Positions 21,403 to 33,809 of a stretch of 64,000 nt of DNA are shown here, in pieces. The DNA is taken from positions 124,001 through 188,000 of the forward strand of contig JAQOOI010000007.1 in the NCBI GenBank assembly GCA_028554645.1. The letters are read 5' to 3'. Made by a program: the position numbers and the translations under genes. Source of the DNA: Omphalotus guepiniiformis (taxonomy: Eukaryota; Basidiomycota; Agaricomycetes; Agaricales; Omphalotaceae). The notes beneath the pieces were generated by a model. That model was not told where the DNA came from. It saw nothing but the letters and a program-made list of their open reading frames with translations, and searched no databases. The number at the start of each line of letters is the position of its first letter. Within the stretch, counting starts at the first letter, position 1.

Positions 21403-22880
21403 ATGACTCCGGATGGGTACGCATTGAGTAGTTTGTTTGTCGAGGCAGTTCTATACGGTGAGAAATGTATCCTGTTCTCCGCGTCGGATTTTAAGCCTCT
21501 AGAGTATATTCTAACTAGTAAATCGAACTAGGTTTCCTCGTTTTCTTGAACGGTGCATCCGTCCTCATCATAGTACACCGGCGGAAGACACTTTCTACTA
21601 GTCGCAGGGGCTCACTAAAGGTTTTGCTTATTACTCTTCTCATGACGGTATTTGCTACGCTGGTACGTGGACTTCTCGAGTTCAATGCTTACGTTGACTC
21701 ATACAAGTACTGTGTCTTGTGTCTGCAGAGTATTGGGTTGAATTTCAGGAGCACATACTACGGATTGATTGACAAGCCTCCGGGTCAAGATGAGGGTCCT
21801 TCAGGCAGTTTTGTTCTTTGTAACACAGTGCAGTTTTTGGTTCTTGGCATCATCTACTGTTTACAAACCATACTTGGGGATTCCTTTGCTGTGAGCACTC
21901 TGCTGTTCGCGGCTGGCATTCATATCGATGACTTGGATATTGTACAGCTGTACCGGGTTTACGTGGTCTGGAATGGCGACAAGCGGATTATGGCTCCATT
22001 AGTTGCGCTTCTTTTGGCAATCGTAGGTACGTCTTGAGTTCCGAAGAAAGTGCCAGAGAAGGTTTATGAACTTATAACGACTTTCAAAGCCTGCGGAATT
22101 CTGTGCATCGCACAAGTTCCACATGACGTCGCCCTCGGCGAAGGCTGTTACCAAGTTGATATTGAGCATCCAAAGTGGGGGATATGGGGAATTGCTCTCC
22201 TCTCTTTGACCCTTGTGTTGAATGTCGGCTGTACAGGTGAGTCACACAGAATCATCATTGAAACACGAACCTCATCTCTTTATACAATTTCACGTAGTAC
22301 TTCTCGCGTCTAGAATATGGTGGTCTCAACGTAGAACTCGCACAGACAACCGAGTGGATTATAGGTCACCGCCCGTCCTTGTATCAATCATCATAATTGA
22401 ATCAGCAACAATATACTCCGCCAGTCTGATCTTAACTCTTGCACTTTTTGTCTTCAAGTTCCTGGCTGGAAAATTTATGCTGGATGCTGTAAGTTGACGA
22501 TCGTACGGTCACCCGAGATTCATGATTCACTGACCGCGACATACACTTCCAGATGATGCAGATTATTGTATGTTACTCCTCCTGCGTTCCGATCAACGAT
22601 AAACTATGTGCAGGCAATTGTCTTCTCGCTGATCACTGTTCGAGTGGCACTGGGCCTCACAACGGATCGTTACCAAGTGTCGCCGAGTCCAAGATTCGAT
22701 CAAGAAGAAGTCAGTCCTGACTTCCGGCGTACGCCAACTTCAAGCCCGCAACCTTTGCACAGTGGGAATAAGATTTTGGACATTGGAAAGACAAGAACTC
22801 AAAGTGTTCAAGATGGGGCGCTGAGTTGTGTGACAGGTGCCTCTGAGGATGTTGGGTGCCTATATTCTCAGAAAATATGA
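21403..22880 (+). CDS. Fungal multi-pass membrane protein, copy A
   Basis: ATG 21403 (MTPDGYALSSLFVEAVLYG) continues across an intron ending CTAG to FLVFLNGASVLIIVHRRKT. Hydrophobic spans follow in several exons (LKVLLITLLMTVFATL; APLVALLLAIV; WGIWGIALLSLTLVLNVG; PVLVSIIIIESATIYSASLI; QAIVFSLITVRVALGLTT), giving about seven predicted helices and a hydrophilic C-terminal tail ending at 22880. The N-terminal LFVEAVLYG and C-terminal IVFSLITVRVALGLT blocks are nearly the same in the two genes at 32.4-33.8 and 35.6-37.3 kb. It belongs to a large agaricomycete seven-helix family of unknown function. Intron borders are approximate. Confidence 0.7.
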
Positions 22881-23093
22881 TACTGATCAGGCTGAGATGT
22901 ATCAAGAGTCTCGAAGTCACAGTCCGAAGTTGCTAGAATTGATCCAAACATACTACACTGAAACTAATTTCTTGGCTCCCGCTCTGCTAATCATACTCTA
23001 CAAACGTGATAATTGCGGACGCTAGTCTGTTCTAAATTCCACTTCTCAAATAAAGCAGTTAAACTTCTCCGCTAGTGATCGTGTTGCCAGGCG

Positions 23094-23931
23094 TTACGCG
23101 TCCAGAGCTAGCACAGGGATCCATACCGTGCGATAAAAGTTCAGTGACACAATCCTCAAGTCCTTAAAGCGGACACGATCCGGCCTCCATCTCCCATCTA
23201 CATACAGGAGATACGGCGCTGAAATCCCCTTCTCCATACATTCCTTCACGTTCTGCAAGATCATCCCAATCTCAGCACAAATCTCCCGTGCCAGCTCATA
23301 TCGAGTGATAGGTTTATTCCTTATAGTTGTGGATATTCTACGTCCTTTGGGCTGAAAGCCAGGCCACTATATTGCCGGTGCTCCCTATTAGATTATAGTT
23401 CACGTAAGAGTTTCAGACCAGATGAACTTACATCGAGCCTCCACACAATTGTCCTTATACCAATGTCATGCACCGCAAATCCATCCGCATCATCGAGTAC
23501 AACCCGGTGCTTGAGTATATCGTACATATATGGTCCCACCACGCCCCCAACGGAGAATACAATGGGTGAATACCCCGTCACGCCTATATGCTCGGGAATG
23601 CGAGGCATGTATCTAAGAAGCCGCTCCTGGTATGACGAAGGCGAGGCTTCAGACTCGCTCGATCTCGATGCCTCTAGTACAGACCCTGGAGTAGGGCGAT
23701 AGAGTACAGAGTGGACAGCGCCGGGCTTGAGGTGAGCAGGATGAGATTCGGATGATCTACTACCGGAAGATCGCGACTGGTTAGACTAATCTCAGTTAGT
23801 CGTACAGTAGAATCTGGGAGTGTGGTGACACCTACGGAGTGATTTTGCCTGGAGGACTCGGCTTGGAGCCTGAGCGGGGAAATCGTACCATAGGGTTGAA
23901 AATTACCACCGCCGCTCGGAGTGTAAGACAT
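23094..23931 (-). CDS. Unrecognised basidiomycete protein
   Basis: ATG 23931 gives MSYTPSGGGNFQPYGTISPL. Later exons hold a Ser-rich part, MPRIPEHIGVTGYSPIVFSV with GPYMYDILKHR, and a C-terminal block that includes PITRYELAREICAEIGMILQ and WRPDRVRFKDLRIVSLNFYR, ending LALDA at TAA 23094-23096. The C-terminal pattern (a helix after an R-x-DL-A motif, then W-R-x-x-x-V-x-F-x-D-L) recalls a family of short hypothetical proteins common in mushrooms, but I can name no domain. Two or three introns are required. Confidence 0.5.
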
Positions 23932-25015
23932 TACTGTTGAGCTTGAGTACGAAAGTTCGAGATGGAGCTAGGAGATTGGAATCGAAAGAATGGTGAACGA
24001 TGTACATCGTCGTCGAGGAATTTATATCCTCCAAGGATGTCAAATGTACGCTTGAACCGACAACCACATCGCGCCAAAGCACCGCCAAGAGCCCAAACTG
24101 GGGGAAGAACGATGCGGCAAATAACTTCGACCTCGAGCATTGTCCAAGTGTTCAAGTGCTTACAATGCCCTAGATCCCTACGCATTGCCCTTTAGTATCA
24201 GCAATTAGTTCGTCAGTATCAACGCCAGGTTTGAACAATGCATATTCGCACCTAAAAACGTCTCGGAAAGCGTGAGCTGCACGCGGAGAACGATGCTTAT
24301 CATTCCCCGATCCCGCTTTGACTCGATGCAGCCTCAGAGGACTCAACACGACGTTCAAACGTTCAACAGTGGAAGAAATGAATAATAAAGAGAACGCCTT
24401 GAGCCAGATGAGCCAATATACAGTCCCTAGCCAAGAATCTTTGAATATCTATAAAGAATGTTTCTTCAAACGTCGGGTTCGCTGTCACGGTTGAAGAGAT
24501 GAAGGCCGCCGCGGGCCGGCATGAGGCCGTTTCGGTCATTACGGAGCGGCAATATTGCCTGCCGGTGCTTGCTTTGACCTGCTTTGACCTGTTGCAAATT
24601 CTTGGTTGCATCCGAAATGACATTGAACAGCATGCCAACACAATTGTGTCCTTCTTTTCGAATTTGCACATTCAAAGATCACTTCGAGCGACAATTCCTC
24701 TGTTCACATGAGTTCTAACTAATAGCTCGATAATCCGAGAGACTGTGATCTAAAGAACATCGCAAGTACCTACTACATATCGACGCGAAAATTGATCTCT
24801 CTGAGATTCCGTGACTTTCGCCTCCTTCTATGTACTCCCCTCGATCAAGCAGTGTTCCACGGCGAGCTCCATCGCAGGTAGGTCACCGTTTCGGAGCCGC
24901 AGATGCCAACACAGGCCTTCAAGTTCCTGTAATTCCATAGAAAATCACGATAGGACGACATCATAGAACCATTGTGCGCCTGAGAGACAGGCAAAGAGTC
25001 GCGTGCGTCAGCAGC
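23932..25015. other. Spacer without recognised gene
   Basis: About 1.1 kb. Short frames on both strands at 24.2-24.7 kb mirror each other and carry no recognisable motif. Confidence 0.35.
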
Positions 25016-27028
25016 CTACTGCAACGACCTGAAAGACCGCGTAGAGTGCCGCCTGTTCCAGTGATGCGTCATTCGGTGTCTTTTCTTCGGGGCATTAAGG
25101 GAGGAAGAAGAAGGAGAAGAGGGAGAAACCAGTGAGGGAAGAGAGCCTGGGTGGGATACAACCGGTGAAGGGGGAATGCCTGAGTGGGAAGGGATAGGTG
25201 AAGGTGAAGGAACAGGCGGAACGGGAGGAGCCGATAGGGAGGGAGAAGCTGGCTGAGCAGGAGGAGCCGGCTGTGAGGGAGGAGCTGGTTGAGATGGAGG
25301 AACAGCGGATGAGGGAGAAGAGGGGGCAATCGGCTGATTGGGAGGAACTGGCTGATTGGGAGGGACTGGTGAAGAGGCATCGGAAGACCCTTCGAAGATA
25401 TCGTTCTGAGCACCTGAGAATAGACCAGTCGTCAGTCACACTGTAAGCCAAGAAAAAGGGAAGCTCATGCGAGACCGAACACGGAAAATCTAAGCCGTGC
25501 TTTAGTTTAAGCGTACGTACCATCAGAAAACCCACACTTGGTATTGTACGCCGGACTCTTCGGTTGTCCCGATAAATCAGTTCCTTCGACTTTGATGTTG
25601 TTACCCGTTGCCTGATTCCAGTACAAACCCTGCTTTGGCCCTTTCACGCACTTCTCCGGCTCCCCCTCGCACCATACGGGAGGTTTGGGAGAGCCGACGG
25701 GAATCGTACTTTTCGCGCCGGTCACATTGCAATCGTAAACCATGTGGTATGAGTTTGGTTCACCGCACCTGAGAAGTGAGCGATTAGCAATCAGAATGAA
25801 TGGTTGAGTTGGTCGACACGAGGAGCTTACCCATTGGGAATCTTTTCATGCCACGAAAGGAGAAAGGAGAGGGATAAGTAATCTTAGTTCGTCATTAACA
25901 GCGATACATAACATACCCATTGCCACTGAAAAAAGACATTTCGGAGTCACCAAGGCTGATTGGATAGATTTCAGAATATGAAGGCACTCACAGCACAAAT
26001 GCACTTTCCATTGGGACATGCAGGCATATCAGCAGGCACCTGATATGTTGTAACCCGCTCCCAGGGAGAGCTGTCAGATAATGAAGATCAGTCGGGGCTG
26101 TGTATGGGATAACATGAAACGTACGTGCTGTTGACGCTGAAGATAACCATATTCTCCGGTGTAGCTTGTTTGATATCGGACTAGAGAAAGATGTGTTAAA
26201 GGGGCTAGATATGATGAGCGCCGAGGAAAAATACTTCACCACATAAGCAATTGAAAAGGCGGTTCCTGCTACCATAGATTTGTTCTGCGTGTGAACTACA
26301 ACGACCAAGTATTTAAGAAACTTGCATTCTAATTCGGCGAGGAACTTACTATTGGGCTGTATGATGCATGTTGGGACGTTCTATAAAGAACCCATTGAGA
26401 CGAGGACTCAGGCAACAGCACTCACTCGGAGTACACTTACCAGGTTATCCGGGTATTCCTGCTGCTTCCCAATGACTCCTTTACCAGCGAATTGTCCACC
26501 GAAAGAAAGAGAGGTGAAAGCCTGGTTAGCAGCGATTTCCACCGTGAATGATCCTCCTGCGGGCCTGTGAATATATATGCATGAGATACTAGCATGGAGG
26601 ACATGATCAGGTATACAGAACGTACAATTCAAGGACATCTCCTTCGGCGGGGGGTTTCATATCGCACTAGAAAAGATTTAGAGACCTTCGGGAAGATGAC
26701 TTCGAAACGCGTACGTTGTTTTCGTGGTGAACTGTGACACGAGATCAATGAAGTAGCTACATAGAGAGTAGACAAACTCACACCACCATTGCTCAAGAGG
26801 AAGCTTGTAAAGTGGGAAGATAGGGTCCTCCGAGTTTGGATTAGGAGTAGTAGTATTGCCCTAACAGTTTCAAAATCGCCTATGTTCAATATCACGGTTT
26901 ACAGAAAAAAAAAATAAAGGACGAACATCGAAACAATACATTCCCTTCGCAAAAGCAGTCAAATGGGCGTTGGCGCTGCCTGCCCAGAGAGCGGTCGCGA
27001 GAATTGCATAGATAGCAATAGAAGTCAT
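25016..27028 (-). CDS. AA14-type lytic polysaccharide monooxygenase, copy A
   Basis: A copper enzyme of the AA14 family, known to attack xylan on cellulose fibres. ATG 27028 gives a signal peptide ([21 protein letters not shown]) ending exactly before [13 protein letters not shown], so His becomes residue 1 as the copper brace needs. Other family blocks: [47 protein letters not shown] (second copper His), [45 protein letters not shown] and [13 protein letters not shown]. The segment WQW-IPNG is split over a 9-nt exon (25917-25925) and an 11-nt exon (25831-25841). After AQNDIF comes a Pro/Ser/Gln-rich tail of about 100 residues and a basic end ([14 protein letters not shown]), stopping at 25016. 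It is tandem with copy B. Confidence 0.88.
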
Positions 27029-28941
27029 GTCCAAGGCGTTCGGTAGGAATCGAATTTGGTCGTGTAAAAGCGATACGAAAAGGGCGAGAGCTACCAGGCT
27101 CCCGAAGAGAAAAAAATAGAGGAAGGAACAGATGTCAAAGAAAATGTAAACAGCAAGGCCCGGCCCGGAGAAGAAATAGGGAAAGGATCCATACTAGACC
27201 ATTACTTATATACTCCTGCCCAATTCCTGCCCAATTCCTGCACCGCTGCAGTAAATCAGGTACAATCTCATATATCCGGAGAACATACGCGCCGAAGTTC
27301 ACCGACTTTGCAAATGGACATAAGATTCGGAAAGGCAGGCGGTCAAAAGTGCAAGCAACTTGTAGTGAATTGATTCTTGGATACAGTTGCGCTCGCTGGC
27401 ATTAGACCGCGAGGAATACTCAGAAGTAAGATCGAATCCCAGAATCTTGTTTGTGAAAGAGCAACTTGATTTGTCCTCGACTGAAGTGACACAGAGATAG
27501 AGATAGCTAGCAGCGCCGCCAAGGAGTCATGCAATGGGTGGATGACACCGCCGGCAGGAACGAGGCGAATCGCAAGTTCCGCAACACAGGTAGAGATCTG
27601 AGAGGGGTTCACCTCCGAGACTATCAGGTTTGGTACTAGTAAGAAGTGCGGCGTTCAATGACCGCGAAACAAGACCGGACAGCACAAATGCAAGGCCCAA
27701 CCGACCTAGCAATACAATCGAAACCCTTGAGTAACAGGCTATGAACATCCTGAACCAAGTACAGATACAGAAGCATACTGACCTGCGCTGGAAAGCCCTG
27801 AAACACATCGAGTCCGGAATCAGTGCATATAATCCACAGCCTTCACAGTACGCTCAGTAGCCTTCAGTCTACTCACTTACAAAGCCAGTGAAGTGGTATA
27901 TTCGGAAGTTCCAGCCTGGGTATATTATCCAGCCGGAGCGCTCATGAAGGAGAGAGCTTTTCAATGAGCGCGATCGACAGCAGATACACCTACATTAGAT
28001 ACACAAAAGGTCTGGAAGATGTTGGTGGTTATGGTGAAAACTACGGATGTACGGCATCGGCATCAATTCTCTGTTTCGACGGCAATGCTTTATGGGGACA
28101 GCGCCGACAATTGGTTTTTCCCTGCTCCGAGTGCTCGAGTATTCAAGTCGAGGTGGGCCAGGACGCCACAGGAAGCCAGCAAAAGCATCATATATGTAGC
28201 CATATCGATGATCGAATGGAACACGTATTGCTTTCACTTCCAACGCCCAAACTCAGCGTAAAACCGTATATGCATTTATCTAAGCACACAGCCCTCAAGG
28301 CGTACCAAGAAAATTCCTAAAGACAGAAAAAATCGAATAGAGGGCTACAACAACGTAAAGAGGCGAACGTATCAGATTACTCAGGTCAAAGAGGGGCTAC
28401 TAAGAGCCATAGGAAGAGAGGAAACAAGATTGGTAAAAAGACTCGGAAAGCACGCGTGAATCGACTCCGCGCGCGCAGCTCAGCTAGCGAGTCTCGAGGA
28501 GGGGGGCAAGCAAAAGAAAAGACAGATCCGGCTTGACTATTCACAGCTACAAGCCACGAAATCAATTCCACCAAAAAAAGGGGGAAAGCCAAGTAATCTG
28601 AAAAGCAGATAAAGCAGAGATGGGAAGGGGAAAAAACGTTAAAAATCTTGACAAGAGAAGAGGATTGTGGGGGGGTGGAGGTGGGTATTCGCGGTGAGAG
28701 GCCAAAGGGAATGCGTGGGGTAAATGGGAGCAAAGATACATTGATATGAGCATCAACGCGAGCAAGGGGGCGGGCAGGCTTGGGCATAGGCGTTGGCGTG
28801 TACACCGACAGACAAGGAAGGGGGGCGGGAAAGGGGAAGGTAAGTTAGGTACAATGAAATGGATACCCCCGCAAAGAGCAAAAGCTCATCTGAGGGGTGG
28901 AAAAAATAGATTGTATATCCCTTTATATGGGAGACGTCTGC
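27029..28941. other. Spacer between the two AA14 genes
   Basis: About 1.9 kb. Frames at 27.3-27.8 kb on the minus strand and 28.0-28.3 kb on the plus strand show no recognised motif or clean exon chain. The left end holds the promoter of AA14 copy A. Confidence 0.35.
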
Positions 28942-31084
28942 TTAAAGAGAAGATCGCTGACTCCAGTGACGTGCGTTTCGGCGGTGTTCACGAGGAACGG
29001 TAACGTTCCTCTTAGCATTAGCCCTGCGTTTGCACTTCCTCGTACCGCTAGTAGCAATCGAGGCATCCGCAGAAGATGCAGAAGAAGCAACGTCCGAAGA
29101 TGTAGAAGACGCAATGTCCGAAGAAGATGTGGAAGACGCAACGTCCGAAGAGAATAGTGTTGGTACTAGACCAGAAGTGATGTCGGAGGTGGGAACATCC
29201 CAAGTAGTAGGGACATCTGAGGAAGTAACAGTAGGTGCGGGGTCAGAGTAGGAAGTGGTGGTAGGTGCAGGGTCAGAGTAGGAGGTAACACTCGAACTAG
29301 TGTCATCGGAGGTGGGCGCTGGCGCTGCATAAGACGTAGAGTCTGCAGGTGCGGGTGCATCTGTGCTCGAAGGCGCAGGAGCAACGTAAGAGCTCGTTGC
29401 GACGTCGACTTGGGCGGAACTCGAACTCGAACTCGAGGAAGAGCTGCTGCCATCGTAGTTTTGGAAGATATCGTTTTGTGCACCTGAACAACAGAGATAC
29501 ACGTCAGTGAGACTGCTTCAGTGCCAGTGCTATTCCCTCCTCCCAACCAAAACAAGAGGAAGAAACAACAACACGATAAATTGATAAACTCACCATCAGC
29601 GAAACCGCATTTAGCATTATACCCAGGACTCCTCCACTCTCCCTCTAAATCTTCTTGACCCAATACATTGATGTTGGTACCGCTAAGTTGGTTCCAGTAT
29701 AGCCCCTGTTTAGGTCCTTGCACGCAATTGCTTTGGTCATTCTCGCACCACACAGGAGGTTGTGGGGTACCGACGGGAGTCGTGCTCGTCGCGCCAGTTA
29801 CCTTGCACCTGAAACCTTGGTGATAGATGTTAGACTGGCCGCATCTAATTGAGTCGGGTTAGTGCAAGGAGGGGGTTAAATGGATGACGAAGAGCTTACG
29901 CATTGGGGATCTAAAGAAGCAGCGAAGATGACGAGACTCTTAAGAAGACATCGACTACAAAGTTCAATAAAAACATACCCAGTTCCACTAAATGAAATAC
30001 GTCAGCCGCTAAAGAATAATTAATTATCAGATGTTCACGTACAGCGCAGATACAACCTCCTTCGGGGCAGGCAGGCATGTTGGCAGGCACATCATAGGTC
30101 GTCACGCGTTTCCAGGGAGTACTGTTGAGGCATAGGGGGTCAGTGGGATCACGGATCAAAGAGAATACGAAAACGCAACTGGTGGCGAACACTGAAGACA
30201 ACCATGTTCTCAGGCTTGGCCTCTGAGAGCTCAGACTAGATTTAGACGCATTAGAGATGATGAGAACAGCACAGGATCAAGATGCAAAGTGGTATTCACT
30301 GTGTAAGCGATGGTAAAAGCAGTTCCTGCGGTCATCGATTGATTCTGCGTGTGAACTATAGGCAACTAGGAGTCAGTGAAGACGAGGAAGAACAAAATTC
30401 AAAATCTCACTGTTAGGATACGTTATGCAGTCAGGAATATTCTATATATGCGCTCGAATCAGTCTCGAACGAAGAACGAAAAGCAGCATATATAACGCAC
30501 GAGGTCGTCAGCATACTCCTGCTTGCCAATTACTCCATCCCCCGCAAACTTTCCATTCCAGGAAAGAGTGGTATAAGCCTGGTTTGCAGCAATTTCGACC
30601 GTGAATGATCCTCCTGCTGGCCTACGCGAAAGAGAGAAAAACATTCGTGGGACGTTGAGAAGATAGTATGGAGATTAACGAACAATTCAAGGAAATCTCC
30701 TTCGTCGGGGGGGAATTCATCACACTGAAGATAGGTCAGACTGGAACGTCGGAAATTTATGGAACAGCAACGCGTACCTTGTTGACGTGGTGGACTATGG
30801 ACAGAAACACGGTGTAAACGTTCAAGAAAGAGATTGAAATAAGACCATGACTTACACCACCAATCATCAAATTCAAGCATGTACAACGGGAAGATTGGGT
30901 CCTCCGAGTTCAGATTGACTGAACCACTGGAACCCTGTTGTACTGTTCAGTATACTGATTCGCATGAGAAGTTCAAAAGACGCACATTGAGACAGTACAT
31001 TCCCTTTGCAAAAGCAGCCAAGTGTGCGTTGGCGACGGTCGCCCAAAGAGCAACCGCAAGAGCTGAGATAGCACCAGAGTGCAT
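28942..31084 (-). CDS. AA14-type lytic polysaccharide monooxygenase, copy B
   Basis: Second AA14 gene, same strand, about 1.9 kb upstream of copy A. ATG 31084 gives [20 protein letters not shown], then [13 protein letters not shown] with the catalytic N-terminal His. Further blocks: [83 protein letters not shown] and [13 protein letters not shown]. As in copy A, WNW-IPN is built from a 9-nt exon (29979-29987) and an 11-nt exon (29900-29910). The tail after AQNDIF is a run of Ser followed by Ser/Thr/Asp/Pro repeats (TSYSDPAPT twice) and a basic end ([12 protein letters not shown]...). The tail differs from that of copy A in sequence but not in design. Confidence 0.88.
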
Positions 31085-32422
31085 TATTGATGTTTATCAG
31101 TTAGAACACTGAAGGAATGTGTAGAGATTCAAAAGAATGAAACGAGCCTCCAAGAAGGAAAGGCTCTAATAAAGAGAGAGGACCAGGGAAGAGGGAAAGA
31201 GGAAGACTGCGAAGGCAGGGAGCAGGAAATCCAAGACGAATCAAATAAACGACGGTAAACTTTTTTATGCCATTTTTTCATCATCCTGCTAAGTAAAATG
31301 GCTTGCCCTGGCCGGAATGTTACGTAATATCCCCATTTCTGTAGATAAGTACGATGCGTATCGTAGGCTGAGGTCAACTGTCATGGCGACAGCGACAGCT
31401 TGCTCCTAGCGTTGAGTAAACTCGGAGCGAGAATAAGCTAGAGAAGCACAGAAAAAGCCTTATAAAACTTACAAGATTTCTCGGAAGAATGAAATGAGGC
31501 CATGAATTTTGAGCTCATCTTTGACGGATAACACGGTGAACACCATCTGATTTTTGACACCGTCTGTTGTTGTGATCTTCGGCAACAGCGGCGCAGTGTT
31601 TTAAGCGCTCTTACGCGCTGGTTTCACTGTGACAATCACCACTGCGGGCGGAGTGGGAAGCAACTATCTTACGTGGTAAATCGAAGAAATTTGCTTCCTT
31701 GAAACGTTCAACGATCTTGAGAGCTGTAGTATTTATCTGCGCAATGTTTGACAATAGCGCACACTACCGCACATACGCTGCTATCGTGCCTCCCATCAAG
31801 ACTGTTGAGTTGAGATGTGATGGATAAGCAATTATGTATATACCATCTCTCGGCAGGAGACAACGCGACATGTGGCTAGGAGATACACATACTAGCCTCT
31901 ACTAGCCTTGGCGTTAAAAATACAATGCATACGATGACAGTGGGCGCGGCTCATACCGGTAAGTCTGGACCTCCTATCAGTGACGACCAGAGTATAAACT
32001 TCAAAACGATACATGCCATGCACGCATTCAAACGTCCATCCACATGTACCAATATTGTAAGAGTTGAACTGCCAGACTCCACTCTAAAGGAGAGTACGAA
32101 GAAGCAATTTGTAGTGGCGTCATTTTTTGTGGGGCCTGTGCGCTGTGTTCATAGTGGGGGGGGGTGGGTGGCAGCAAAAGCCGGTCGCGTTGATCAAAGT
32201 GATGTTCAACCGGCATTGCTCCTCATTGCTCCGATGAATCCGACACAATGATATTGATGACCAACCCGGAATCGGACTCTAGAACTGCCCGACGGTGTTC
32301 TTCACCCTGCTCATGTAAGAGAGGCATTAGGAAGATCGGCTTTCAACATTGAATTTACAATGCCCCAGACAACAGAAATATAAGTGTAGTGTAATAATAC
32401 CTTTCAGAAACCTTTGCAGCCA
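31085..32422. other. Spacer left of the AT-rich block
   Basis: About 1.3 kb. No supported gene; short frames near 31.9-32.25 kb lack motifs. A G-run occurs at 32155-32164. Confidence 0.35.
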
Positions 32423-33809
32423 TTACACCCTCACAACCAACTCTGTATCACATTTACTATCCATCATACAAGGCCCATGTTCAGCCTCATTGTGTGGCAC
32501 TATAGACCCCAATGAATCTGTGATGTTATTTGCTGGAGGCTGTATCTGACTCAAAGTCATTTGATGCAGTGTTGAGTTCACTGCTCTAGCAAAAACCAGT
32601 TTTGATTTAGACAGCTGCTCAGAAGTTTCAGCTGTGATCCCTAGTGCCACTTGGACAATAATCAGTGAAAAAGCAATTCCCTTCATTATGAAAGAGTGAG
32701 ATGACATCCTAGGCAAGTGAGAAAGAAGTCTTACAACAATTTGTGGTGTCTAAGAGTACAATAAGTTGATTTTGAGATTTGCCAGAATGATAGTAAATAC
32801 TCACAGCATCTAGCAGGATAGAAGCAACAGGGTTTCCACTAGCAAAAAGGCCGAGATATATAATATGGGTGATTGAAAATATAGTTGCAGATTCAATCAC
32901 AATGTTTGCAAAAAGGATGGTTGGTGATTTAGAATTTGCTTCAGATTTCATGTGAGCTCTGAAGCAAATTCTAAATCACCATGGTGAATCCACCAGATCC
33001 TAGATACAAGCAGCACTAAAATCAAGCTTTATAGTCAATTTGTTGATAATATTCCTTTAGCACTGACCTGTAGCACCTATATTTGATGCAAGAGTGAATG
33101 CAAGGTAAATAATTCCTTCTATTTGCATATCAGAAGCAAGAACTGTCTTCTGAGATTGATGTGAAAGCTGAACCACGAATTTTATCCCAGTGGCTACTCT
33201 AATAAATCAGCATATCACAATGATGTGCACCTATGACTTACCCATACTTCCAATGAGCAAAAATACTAATGGAGTTATAATCCAGAGGTTTCCAATCCAA
33301 ATCACATAAACCCTACAGAGCTATACACATAAAGTAAGAAATACAATATAGAGTTTGTGGGTAAATAATCACTCACTGCAAAGGCAGATCCAAGATTATC
33401 TTGCATATAGTTCAAGCTTATAAGAGTTACAGACATTGAAGTGTTTTCATTTTTGATATTTGGAAAGCCAGAATCTTGAAGTGTTGCCTTGAAGTTGAAA
33501 ATAAGGTGCTAAAAGTTCAAATTTTTTTTTGAAAAGTTACTATTCCATTTAGCAAAGATGCTTCACATACCAGTGTGGCAAAAATCAACATAAGGATAGT
33601 ACCAATTAGCATTATACTGCAACCACTAGTTTGCTTCTTTTGACATTGAAATATAATAGCTATTGATATGACATTCAGAACACAGAAAACACCTGCAATT
33701 ACAAACTAAGTAATTTATTTGAAGGGAAAAGGAGAGCTTGCCTATTACCATATAGAATTGACTCAACAAAGATGCTTATTAGGCTATACTCAACAGCTGT
33801 AAGTGCCAT
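32423..33809 (-). pseudogene. Fungal multi-pass membrane protein, copy B (disrupted)
   Basis: ATG 33809 gives MALTAVEYSLISIFVESILYG, matching copies A and C. Later exons match copy C nearly block by block, ending with GIAFSLIIVQVALGITAETSEQL and a tail stopping at 32423. In the exon at 32880-33000, where copy C reads WWIHYRAHMGSE, this copy has 25 bases in place of 5. The inserted bases are the reverse complement of the sequence just downstream and form a 23-bp palindrome (32923-32945 / 32958-32980). The net +20 nt breaks the frame and leads to a stop after WWIHHGDLEFASELT. Unless splicing skips this part, the product is truncated. It lies in the AT-rich block. Confidence 0.65.
32923..32980. 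repeat. 23-bp palindrome created inside a coding exon
   Basis: Arms 32923-32945 and 32958-32980 are exact reverse complements with a 12-base loop (TTTCATGTGAGC). The paralogue at 36440-36510 keeps the loop and right-hand context but has no palindrome, so the arm arose by a templated inversion in this copy. Confidence 0.88.

Noticed and set aside
25069..25446. Leu/Pro-rich and Glu-rich frames near 25.1-25.4 kb
   Set aside because: These are other frames of the Pro/Ser-rich tail of AA14 copy A.
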